20,437 bases of DNA from an uncultured Clostridia bacterium (GTDB lineage: Bacteria; Bacillota; Clostridia; Saccharofermentanales; Fastidiosipilaceae): the NCBI GenBank assembly GCA_947253135.1, contig CAMXYS010000012.1:1-20437 (forward strand), given 5' to 3'. Each line of letters begins with the position of its first letter. The first letter of the stretch is position 1. Below, in pieces: positions 1 to 6,100 of this stretch. The notes beneath the pieces are model-generated. The model had not been told where the DNA came from. It did not search any database and saw only the letters and a list, made by a program, of their open reading frames with translations. The translations under genes were made by a program, and so were the position numbers.

Positions 1-1
1 T

Positions 2-1342
2 GAAGGAAAAACTTTTGCCAGCCACCACGACAGTCTGATGTGGCTAAGGGAGCAAGGTTTTCCGGTGGTTGATATTCAGCCTCCGACCACCTCTGATGAG
101 GAGATTTTTGCTGAAATAAATGCTTGGTCCGGGCGCAGGTCAAGCCTGCCCTATGCCATTGACGGGGCGGTTATCAAGACGGACAGCTTAGACCAACGCC
201 TGAAATTAGGTGAAACCGGTAAAGTGCCGCGCTGGGCTGCCGCCTATAAGTATCCGCCGGAAGAGAAGTGGACCCGGTTGGAAGATATCGAAATTCAGGT
301 TGGGCGCACAGGCGTACTGACACCCCTAGCTATTTTAAAAACAGTTGAGGTGGACGGCTCTTTGGTCAGTCGGGCAACCCTACACAATGAAGACTATATT
401 CGAACTAAGGACATCAGAATAGGCGACCTGGTGATGGTCGTAAAAGCAGGTGATGTCATTCCTTCAATCAAGCAGGTCGATTTGACAGCTCGCCCGGCTT
501 CAGCTGAGCCTTTTGCGATGCCTGCGGCCTGTCCTTCCTGTGGCGAACCGGTCAGTCGTCCGTCCGGAGAAGCAGCTATTCGTTGCGATAACCCGGATTG
601 CCCGGCCCAGTTATTTCGTCACCTGCTACACTTTGTAGCCCGCGATTGTATGGATATTCGCGGGCTGGGAGAGGCCAATATCAAGCTGTTTATGGAAGCG
701 GGCCTGCTACACGGCATCGCCGATATTTACCGTTTGAAAGACCATAGAGAAGACCTGCTAAAACTTCCTTCTTTGGGGGAAAAGTCGGTTGATAACCTGT
801 TGCAGGCGATCGCTGACAGCCGGTCCAATGACCTCTATCGACTGATCAACGCCTTGGGCATTCGCCATGTCGGCACCGCCGCAGCTAAAATTTTGGCAGA
901 TGCTTATCAAGACCTAAATGACCTGGCCACCTGTGATCAGGAAGCACTTACAGCCTTGCCGGAGATAGGCCCGGCAACTGCCGCTGCTATAACTGATTTT
1001 TTTGCCCAAGAAAAGGCCAAAGAACTTTTGGCAGACTTAGCCGCAGCGGGCGTCCATATGAGACGACAACAGCAGCCGGAAAATAAATTGGCTAAGCCGA
1101 CAGCCTTAACAGGAAAAACGCTAGTTATAACAGGTACCTTGCCAACTCTGAGCCGTCAGGCAGCAACCCGCCTGGCAGAACAGGCCGGCGCTAAAGTTTC
1201 AGGTAGCGTCTCAGGCCGGACCGCTTTTCTTTTGTATGGTGAAAAAGCCGGAAGTAAATTAAAACGGGCAGAAGAATTAGGGGTAAAGCTGTTAACAGAA
1301 GCGGAGTTTTTGCAGCTGGTTGCCGCTGCACTGGAAGATTAA
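2..1342 (+). CDS. ligA: NAD-dependent DNA ligase LigA, 5' end outside the window
   Basis: This gene encodes the NAD-dependent DNA ligase that seals nicks in replication and repair. The reading frame is open from base 2, and the residues before the first internal ATG at 38 still fit the family, so about 446 C-terminal residues of a usual ~670 are present. In fragment numbering, the end of the adenylation domain carries AIDGAVIKTD (52-61) and AAYKYPPEE (80-88). An OB domain follows. A four-cysteine zinc finger has C177, C180, C195 and C200. Helix-hairpin-helix repeats follow, with GLGEANI, LPSLGEKS and LPEIGPATA. The last ~80 residues form a BRCT domain (TLVITGTL, GEKAGSKLKRAEELG). The N-terminal Ia domain and the catalytic lysine lie upstream of the window. 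No clear terminator follows the gene. Confidence 0.97.
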   Translation, partial: EGKTFASHHDSLMWLREQGFPVVDIQPPTTSDEEIFAEINAWSGRRSSLPYAIDGAVIKTDSLDQRLKLGETGKVPRWAAAYKYPPEEKWTRLEDIEIQVGRTGVLTPLAILKTVEVDGSLVSRATLHNEDYIRTKDIRIGDLVMVVKAGDVIPSIKQVDLTARPASAEPFAMPAACPSCGEPVSRPSGEAAIRCDNPDCPAQLFRHLLHFVARDCMDIRGLGEANIKLFMEAGLLHGIADIYRLKDHREDLLKLPSLGEKSVDNLLQAIADSRSNDLYRLINALGIRHVGTAAAKILADAYQDLNDLATCDQEALTALPEIGPATAAAITDFFAQEKAKELLADLAAAGVHMRRQQQPENKLAKPTALTGKTLVITGTLPTLSRQAATRLAEQAGAKVSGSVSGRTAFLLYGEKAGSKLKRAEELGVKLLTEAEFLQLVAAALED

Positions 1343-1413
1343 CAGATAATAAGGGTATAGTGTAATAAGTAGGGTAAAAAGAAAGAGTCGATGAGCGAAA
1401 AGGAGGCTTAGCA

Positions 1414-1803
1414 GTGCGCTATTTTTTGTTGCGTTTGGGCCTGGCGCTAATCCTGTCAGTGGCTTTTTTAGTCTTGTTTCTCTATCTGGTTCGCCGCGTA
1501 AAAAAAGCCCACCTGAAACACCGGTTAAGTTATTTTTCTCCGGTCATTTTAGCCTTTGTCAGTGCCCTTTTTATCGCCCGACAGTCGGGACCCATGGCTT
1601 TGGATCTTTTAAATATTTACCGAGACCAATACCAGGTCAAACAGGTGGAGGTGGAAACAGTCAAAGTTTTTCATCGCTGTTTGATGAGCGATGGTGATTC
1701 CTATTTTTATAACGGTTTTAAGATAAAACCGGAAGTTGGTCGCACTTACCAAATCACTTATACAAAATGGAGTCGCTATATTATTGGTATTAGAGAAATT
1801 TAA
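1414..1803 (+). CDS. Small two-span membrane protein of unknown function
   Basis: I do not recognise this 129-residue protein. It starts at GTG 1414 with a strong AGGAGG site at 1401-1406. Two hydrophobic segments lie at about residues 5-27 and 41-56, separated by a very basic loop (RRVKKAHLKHR) that suggests this loop is cytoplasmic. The remaining ~70 residues are soluble and look beta-rich, with alternating hydrophobic residues (VKQVEVETVKVF, TYQITYTKW), which would fit a small barrel-like domain; that is inference from pattern only. It lies between ligA and a HAD phosphatase and is probably co-transcribed with both. Its last codons fall in a perfect 17-bp tandem duplication that also repeats the stop codon region. 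Confidence 0.75.
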   Translation: MRYFLLRLGLALILSVAFLVLFLYLVRRVKKAHLKHRLSYFSPVILAFVSALFIARQSGPMALDLLNIYRDQYQVKQVEVETVKVFHRCLMSDGDSYFYNGFKIKPEVGRTYQITYTKWSRYIIGIREI

Positions 1804-1821
1804 ATATTAGAGAAATTTAAA
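1788..1821 (+). repeat. Perfect 17-bp tandem duplication over a stop codon
   Basis: The 17-bp unit TATTAGAGAAATTTAAA occurs twice without a gap, at 1788-1804 and 1805-1821. The first copy supplies the last codons and the TAA stop (1801-1803) of the small membrane protein. The second copy lies in the gap before the HAD phosphatase and ends just before its ribosome binding site. Losing or gaining a copy would leave the upstream stop intact and change only the spacer. Confidence 0.9.
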
Positions 1822-1836
1822 ACAGAGGAGAAGATG

Positions 1837-2685
1837 ATGTCCGCTATTAAATTAGTTGTTAGCGACATGGACAATACACTTTTGGGCAAAGATAACCGGA
1901 TTTCAGCTGCCAATCAGCAGGCTATTGCCGATTTAAAGGCAGCCGGTATACATTTTGCCTTGGCCACCGGCCGCACCCATTTGACTACCCGAGCCTATGC
2001 CTGGCAAATTGACAATAATGAACCGGCTATTACTTGTAACGGGGGTATGATTAGCCGCTTGCTCAGCGGGGACTTGCTCTTTCAGGAAGCCTTGCCGGAC
2101 AATTCCTTGACCCCCTTACTTAATTTCTTATCTCAGCATGACTGCCGCTACCTGATTTATACGGCCAACTCTGTCTACAGCTCTCCCAACAATGAACGTT
2201 TTTCTTTTTTTCAGGACTATAATCATTTCGCTCGCAGCTGTGGCCAGCCGGAAGTTGCAGTAAAAATCATCACGACTCAACATCTGAAGAGCCATTGGCA
2301 AGAAGACAAGTCTTTTTTGGACGGACCTGCTTTAAAGCTTTTTGCTCTCAGTCAAAATCTTGACCTTCTTTTAAATTTAAGGCAGCTGGTGGAAGCTGAT
2401 GACCGTCTCTCCTGTGCACAATCGATGCAGGGAAATTTAGATGTTATGCCGGCCGGAGCTTCTAAGGGGACTGCCCTGCTTTCGTTAGCGGACCACTATG
2501 GACTTAGCAAGTCGGAAATAGCTGTATTTGGTGACCAGGAGAATGACCTTCCCATGATGGCGGAAGCAGGTCTCGCTTTTGCTATGGCAAATGCCGGTCA
2601 TGAGGTCAAGGCAGGGGCTGATAGGGTTGCACCGGACCATGATCTGAGCGGCTTTGCTGCCATGGTTTACCGCTATATTTTATAA
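1837..2685 (+). CDS. Cof-type HAD-superfamily sugar phosphatase
   Basis: This is a cytosolic phosphatase of the Cof/YidA group of the HAD superfamily, a group that mostly dephosphorylates sugar phosphates and similar small molecules; the substrate here cannot be told. All four HAD motifs are present. Motif I has nucleophile D10 and acid D12 in DMDNTLLG, and motif II has T44 in LATGRT. Motif III is K210 in GASKGTAL, and motif IV is FGDQENDLPMM with D233 and D237. A large cap insertion separates motifs II and III, as in type IIB proteins, and the length of 282 residues is normal. Two ATGs lie in tandem at 1834 and 1837. The AGAGGAG site at 1824-1830 leaves 3 nt before the first and 6 nt before the second, so I prefer 1837. 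Confidence 0.93.
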   Translation: MSAIKLVVSDMDNTLLGKDNRISAANQQAIADLKAAGIHFALATGRTHLTTRAYAWQIDNNEPAITCNGGMISRLLSGDLLFQEALPDNSLTPLLNFLSQHDCRYLIYTANSVYSSPNNERFSFFQDYNHFARSCGQPEVAVKIITTQHLKSHWQEDKSFLDGPALKLFALSQNLDLLLNLRQLVEADDRLSCAQSMQGNLDVMPAGASKGTALLSLADHYGLSKSEIAVFGDQENDLPMMAEAGLAFAMANAGHEVKAGADRVAPDHDLSGFAAMVYRYIL

Positions 2686-2734
2686 AGTTGAGGATTAGTG
2701 CAACCATCAAGTTAAAAAGCATCTCAATTTGACC

Positions 2735-2755
2735 TCGATTTTGTTACAAAATCGA
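2735..2755. promoter_or_regulatory. Perfect 9-bp palindrome upstream of the Spo0A-C-domain gene
   Basis: Nine-base arms (TCGATTTTG and CAAAATCGA) flank a 3-nt centre. The element lies 97 bp before the Spo0A-C-domain gene and 50 bp after the HAD gene. There is no run of T directly after it, so a terminator is unlikely and an operator is the better guess. The right arm runs into ATCGACA (2751-2757), one mismatch from TTCGACA, the reverse complement of the Spo0A box TGTCGAA. Binding is inferred, not shown. Confidence 0.4.
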
Positions 2756-2851
2756 CACAATTGTTCCTTTTTGGTATTTATTCTATGGCCGAGGCAATGT
2801 CTGCCTGTTAGATTTATATTGTCCGATTAAACCATTTCAAGGGAGGGCATT

Positions 2852-3442
2852 ATGAATTTGAATGATCTCTACGATGTTAACCGGGTTGGATTTTATCTTG
2901 TTTCAGGGGAAAGAGAATTGCTGAAAAAGATGATCGAACTAATGTCAAAGAAGGGGTACCTGGGCATAACAGATACCGGTGGCCGGGTACACTACCTACT
3001 TGACGCCCGGCACAATTTATATCGCACGGCTGACACCGCTGCTCATTTAGCTGAAAAATTGGCCGAAGACCGGTCTCTTTATCAGCATGACGGTGGGCCT
3101 GAAGGCGCCCCTGTCCGGCTAAATCCGGCTATGGCAGGGGAACTGGTTGAGGAGGTTTTACTGGCTAGTAACTTTTCTCCCCATTTGCGTGGCTACACCT
3201 ATCTCAAGTATTTACTGACCTACCTGGCTCAAAAAAAGGAGGCCATTATAAACCCTTTAAAAGAGCTGAAGTTTATGGTGGCAGACCGCTATCAAATTAG
3301 TTCAGATCAGGCCGAACGAGTGATGCGGTACGCGGTCAATAAAAGCGGTCTGGCAATATCTTTGGGCAAGGCAATTCAGTATTTAAACAGCAAGGTGAGA
3401 GAGCGGACGGACCAACTTAATATAGCTCCTCGGAAGGCATGA
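2852..3442 (+). CDS. Spo0A C-terminal-domain (DNA-binding) protein with receiver-like N-terminus
   Basis: This is a probable transcription factor of 196 residues. From about residue 95 to 168 it resembles the Spo0A effector domain: HLRGYTYLKYLL matches the Spo0A segment HIKGYLYLREAI, and ADRYQISSDQAERVMRYAV matches the recognition-helix region AKKFNTTASRVERAIRHAI, keeping the E155-R156-x2-R159 pattern. The N-terminus (VGFYLVSGERELLKKM) looks like the first strand and helix of a receiver domain. Where Spo0A has its acidic Asp-Asp pair this protein has Ser-Gly, and the domain is short; D51 after YLL could be a relic of the phosphorylation site. It is about 70 residues shorter than Spo0A, so it is a paralogue or divergent relative, not Spo0A itself. 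The start ATG 2852 follows GGGAGGG at 2841-2847. The domain assignment is from recognition by eye. Confidence 0.8.
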   Translation: MNLNDLYDVNRVGFYLVSGERELLKKMIELMSKKGYLGITDTGGRVHYLLDARHNLYRTADTAAHLAEKLAEDRSLYQHDGGPEGAPVRLNPAMAGELVEEVLLASNFSPHLRGYTYLKYLLTYLAQKKEAIINPLKELKFMVADRYQISSDQAERVMRYAVNKSGLAISLGKAIQYLNSKVRERTDQLNIAPRKA

Positions 3443-3477
3443 AAAAGGTCCGTTGCAAGCACTGCAGAACGGACCTT
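3442..3477 (-). terminator. Intrinsic terminator of the HU gene
   Basis: A perfect 10-bp stem (AAGGTCCGTT 3445-3454 with AACGGACCTT 3468-3477) has a 13-nt loop. Read on the minus strand it is followed by five T residues (the A run at 3442-3446), so it terminates the HU transcript 39 nt after the HU stop. On the plus strand no T run follows. The T tract overlaps the last base of the TGA stop of the convergent gene. Confidence 0.85.
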
Positions 3478-3515
3478 GACAGAAACTTAATATCTGCTCA
3501 ACAGCTGGTGAGACC

Positions 3516-3794
3516 TCAGCGGTTATTCACCTTGTCCTTTAAGCCTTTACCGGCCTTGAAGACAGGTGCTTTTGAAGCAGGAATGCGGATCTGTTCTTTG
3601 GTGGCGGGGTTGCGGCCCATGCGTTCGGCCCGGTGTTTTGTTTCAAAGGTGCCAAAGCCGACCAAAACAACCTTGTCTTCGTTTATCAAGGCCTCTGTGA
3701 CCGTGTCTAAAAAAGCATTGACAGCGGCTTCGCTATCTTTCTTAGTTAGATTTGTCATATTAGCTACGGATTCAACCAGTTCACTTTTGTTCAT
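3516..3794 (-). CDS. Histone-like DNA-binding protein HU
   Basis: HU is a small dimeric nucleoid protein that binds and bends DNA with little sequence preference. The 92-residue length is standard, as is the organisation: an N-terminal helical dimerisation part (MNKSELVESVANMTNLTKKDSEAAVNAFLD begins it), then LVGFGTFETK, and the DNA-binding arm with GRNPATKEQIRIPASKAPVFKAGK near residues 61-83, including the Pro at the arm tip that intercalates in HU/IHF proteins. The start ATG 3794 follows AAGGAGG (3801-3807). The gene stands alone, with its own promoter at 3827-3855 and its own terminator at 3442-3477. Confidence 0.97.
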   Translation of the reverse strand: MNKSELVESVANMTNLTKKDSEAAVNAFLDTVTEALINEDKVVLVGFGTFETKHRAERMGRNPATKEQIRIPASKAPVFKAGKGLKDKVNNR

Positions 3795-3826
3795 ATAATG
3801 CCTCCTTGGATTTTTGATTACGACTT

Positions 3827-3855
3827 ATTATGTCTATTGACTAATTATCTGTCAA
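3827..3855 (-). promoter_or_regulatory. Sigma-70/SigA-type promoter of the HU gene
   Basis: On the minus strand, a perfect -35 box TTGACA (3850-3855) is separated by exactly 17 bp from CATAAT (3827-3832), five of six matches to TATAAT. The start of transcription would fall near 3820, giving a leader of about 26 nt that contains the HU ribosome binding site. This is the best promoter match in the window. Confidence 0.8.
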
Positions 3856-3947
3856 GCTGAAAAGGGTAAAATAGATTGAAATTAGGGGATTTATGGGTCT
3901 TTTATCAAATATTGGTCGTGCTTTTAGAGCAGAACTTAGGTAGAGGT

Positions 3948-3953
3948 TATAAT
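3948..3953 (+). promoter_or_regulatory. Candidate -10 box upstream of rbgA
   Basis: A perfect TATAAT lies 65 nt before the rbgA start in the divergent gap between HU and rbgA. I do not find a good -35 box at 16-18 bp, so this is a weak assignment based on the -10 match and the position. Confidence 0.3.
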
Positions 3954-4017
3954 AAATAAGAAAGTTCAACAATGCCCTGAATTAAAATTACAAACAAGCA
4001 TAACAAGGAGTCCTTGC

Positions 4018-4893
4018 GTGAATATCAATTGGTACCCGGGCCATATGGCCAAATCTTTAAAATTGCTTAAGTCATACCTCAATCAAGTGGATGCGGTCAT
4101 TGAATTGTGTGACGCCAGGCTGCCACGGGCTAGTCGCACCCCCGCTCTCAGTGAAACTATAGGCGATAAACCACATATACTTTGGCTAAACAAGGCTGAC
4201 ATGGCAGATCCCGATCAAACGACCGCCTGGCTGACTTTTTTTAAGCAGCAAGGATTGGTAGCGGCAGCCGGATCAGCTTTTTCAGGAAGAGACCGGAAAG
4301 ATTTACTCGAGCGGGCTTTTGCGATGGCCGGCGAGCGTTTGCAAAGAGCTGAACAAAGAGGGATCGGCGGTCAAAATATCAGATTGATGTTGGTGGGGAT
4401 ACCCAATTGTGGAAAATCAACTCTGATCAACCACTTAGCCGGTCGGAAAGCGGCCGGGGTAGAGGACCGTCCCGGAGTGACAAGAGGGGCACAATGGATT
4501 CGGACGACAAGCGGCTTTGACCTGTTAGACATGCCGGGAATTCTGCCGACTCACCTGGGCAGCCGGCAAAATCAAATTCTTTTAGCTGCGACCGGGGCGA
4601 TTAAAGATTCTATCTTGGATTTAGAGGGGGTCGCTTATGAGGCGCTCACTCATCTGATTAAAACTTATCCGGCAGCTGTTTCTGCCCGCTTTGGCTTGAC
4701 TGATTTGGAGGGAGATCCCTATGACTTATTTTTACAAGCTGCTAAAAATAGAGGGGCGATCCGCAGTGGCGGGCGTCCTGATGAAGGACGTTTTGCCAGG
4801 ATCTTTTTAAAAGATTTGCGTTCGGGTGCGCTCGGGCGCTTAACCTTGGAAAGTCCTACAGATGAGACGGCAACAAAAAGCGAAGGAAATTAA
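4018..4893 (+). CDS. rbgA: Ribosome biogenesis GTPase RbgA (YlqF)
   Basis: RbgA is a circularly permuted GTPase needed for late assembly of the 50S subunit in Firmicutes. The permuted motif order is visible: G4 NKAD (58-61) precedes G1 GIPNCGKS (127-134), followed by G2 Thr155 in PGVT and G3 DMPG (171-174). The N-terminus NWYPGHMAKS is characteristic of the YlqF group, and the C-terminal part is the helical RNA-binding domain. The length of 291 residues is near the B. subtilis protein. The start is GTG 4018, with AAGGAG at 4005-4010. The next gene, rnhB, starts 2 nt after the stop, as in many Firmicutes where ylqF and rnhB are neighbours. Confidence 0.95.
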   Translation: MNINWYPGHMAKSLKLLKSYLNQVDAVIELCDARLPRASRTPALSETIGDKPHILWLNKADMADPDQTTAWLTFFKQQGLVAAAGSAFSGRDRKDLLERAFAMAGERLQRAEQRGIGGQNIRLMLVGIPNCGKSTLINHLAGRKAAGVEDRPGVTRGAQWIRTTSGFDLLDMPGILPTHLGSRQNQILLAATGAIKDSILDLEGVAYEALTHLIKTYPAAVSARFGLTDLEGDPYDLFLQAAKNRGAIRSGGRPDEGRFARIFLKDLRSGALGRLTLESPTDETATKSEGN

Positions 4894-4895
4894 AC

Positions 4896-5657
4896 ATGAA
4901 GGTGGAAGAGGCACAGCAAACAACTAAGGCAGATTTGGGGCCGACCTCTGCAGCAAAGAAAGAAAAAGGGGTTCAAGGAAAACCCGGGGCCGGGGCTGAT
5001 CATAAACGAGAAAGTCCGGCGGAACGCTTTGCGCGGATGGCTGAACCGGAAAGGCAATTACAGGCTAGTGGCTACTGCCGGGTAGCCGGTATAGATGAGG
5101 CCGGCCGGGGCCCTCTAGCCGGCCCGGTGTATGCAGCAGCTGTTGTTTTAGACCCGGACAGACCGATTATCGGCTTAAATGATTCCAAAAGGCTAAGCCC
5201 TAAAAAACGAGAGCAGCTGGCGGCACTTATCAGGACTGAAGCTTTGGCCTGGGGAATCGGCTTTTCTACAGCTGCCGAAATTGACCGGGATGGAATCTTG
5301 CCGGCCACGCTTTCAGCCATGCAGCGCGCCCTGTCGGGCCTGCCGTTGGAGCCTGATTATTTGCTATTTGACTACATTACCGGTTATAAGGCCGATCGTC
5401 CGGCTGCCTTTATTAAAAAGGGTGATGCTTTTGCCAATTGTATTGCTGCCGCATCCATTTTGGCCAAGGTCTCCCGAGACCGCTATATGCAGGTGTTGGA
5501 AGAAAAATTGCCCGGCTACGGCTTTGCCCAACACAAAGGTTATGGCACCGCTTCTCATTATGAGGCCTTAGACCGCCTGGGTCCCTCCGTTGAACATCGC
5601 CATTCCTTTTTAAAAAACTGGCAGAAAGGGGGGCGACATCAGCACAAAAAAGGTTAA
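4896..5657 (+). CDS. rnhB: Ribonuclease HII
   Basis: RNase HII cleaves the RNA strand of RNA-DNA hybrids and removes single misincorporated ribonucleotides from DNA. The DEDD active site is visible: D67 and E68 in GIDEAGRGPLAGP, D159 in YLLFDY, and D195 in SRDR. NDSK (95-98), KGDA (175-178) and IAAASILAKV are also family motifs. The protein is 253 residues. About 58 residues before the catalytic domain form a hydrophilic, low-complexity, Lys/Glu/Gly-rich tail not needed for the fold. An internal ATG at 5037 (Met48) would give a more usual length but has no good ribosome binding site; ATG 4896 is preceded by AAGGAA and is coupled to rbgA. Confidence 0.95.
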   Translation: MKVEEAQQTTKADLGPTSAAKKEKGVQGKPGAGADHKRESPAERFARMAEPERQLQASGYCRVAGIDEAGRGPLAGPVYAAAVVLDPDRPIIGLNDSKRLSPKKREQLAALIRTEALAWGIGFSTAAEIDRDGILPATLSAMQRALSGLPLEPDYLLFDYITGYKADRPAAFIKKGDAFANCIAAASILAKVSRDRYMQVLEEKLPGYGFAQHKGYGTASHYEALDRLGPSVEHRHSFLKNWQKGGRHQHKKG

Positions 5658-5712
5658 AAAGAAAGCCACTCCGACCAATGTTTGTCCTACTAATAAGCGA
5701 GAGCAGGGGCAT

Positions 5713-6045
5713 TTGGGTGAGGGGGGCGTCGCTCAAATAATGAGGCAGTCCGGTTTTAGCATCATTGGACGGAATATCATTTTTTACGGCATTACCGAAG
5801 TTGACTTACTGTGTAACCGTGCCAATATGCTCTACGCCATAGAGGTTAAAAGCTGTTTTCACGGCAGTGACCAAACTATTTTACAAGTTATGACCGGGCG
5901 CAAGCGGCAGCGTTTGCGCAAGGGCGCCAGACTTTTCAATGAATATTATTGCCGCGGGGCTTATGAAATAGAAATGTGGCTGGCCATCTGCTATTTTAGT
6001 CCCTCATTAAAATTAGAGAAGGTGAAATTTTTGCCTTTAAAATAG
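5713..6045 (+). CDS. YraN/UPF0102-family nuclease-fold protein, start uncertain
   Basis: This protein belongs to the YraN (UPF0102) family, which has a PD-(D/E)XK nuclease-like fold and no settled function; it is often next to rnhB, as here. The usual acidic pattern is present: Glu in LGEGG, Asp in ITEVDLL (the family has GEIDLI) and AIEVK for the ExK motif. The first usable conventional start is TTG 5713. Family similarity begins earlier (KREQGHLGE, from 5695), and the frame is open back to 5614 with no ATG, GTG or TTG. An ATC at 5638 lies 4 nt after a G-rich possible ribosome binding site (5628-5633); use of it would add 25 residues and overlap rnhB by 20 nt. The divergent C-terminus makes the overall match moderate. 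Confidence 0.75.
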   Translation: MGEGGVAQIMRQSGFSIIGRNIIFYGITEVDLLCNRANMLYAIEVKSCFHGSDQTILQVMTGRKRQRLRKGARLFNEYYCRGAYEIEMWLAICYFSPSLKLEKVKFLPLK

Positions 6046-6059
6046 GGGCGAGGAGTAGT

Positions 6060-6084
6060 CATGACCGCAGCTCAAGTGGTCATG
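6060..6084. promoter_or_regulatory. Inverted repeat upstream of the GntR regulator gene
   Basis: Arms CATGACC (6060-6066) and GGTCATG (6078-6084) are perfect inverted repeats with an 11-nt spacer. In RNA the stem would extend to 9 pairs, including one G-U, around a 7-nt loop. No T run follows, so it is not an intrinsic terminator. Its position 17 nt before the regulator gene fits an autoregulatory operator, which is inference only. Confidence 0.35.
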
Positions 6085-6100
6085 CACAGGCCCTGAAAGC

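Noticed and set aside
3439..3798. A 119-codon plus-strand frame starting at the Spo0A-C gene's stop, with a CxxC-like start (RCKHC)
   Set aside because: It is wholly antisense to HU and its terminator, has no ribosome binding site of its own, and its composition follows HU codons.
4004..4016. A 13-bp palindrome, CAAGGAGTCCTTG, over the rbgA ribosome binding site
   Set aside because: The 1-nt centre cannot form a stable hairpin, and the short perfect match around AAGGAG may be chance.
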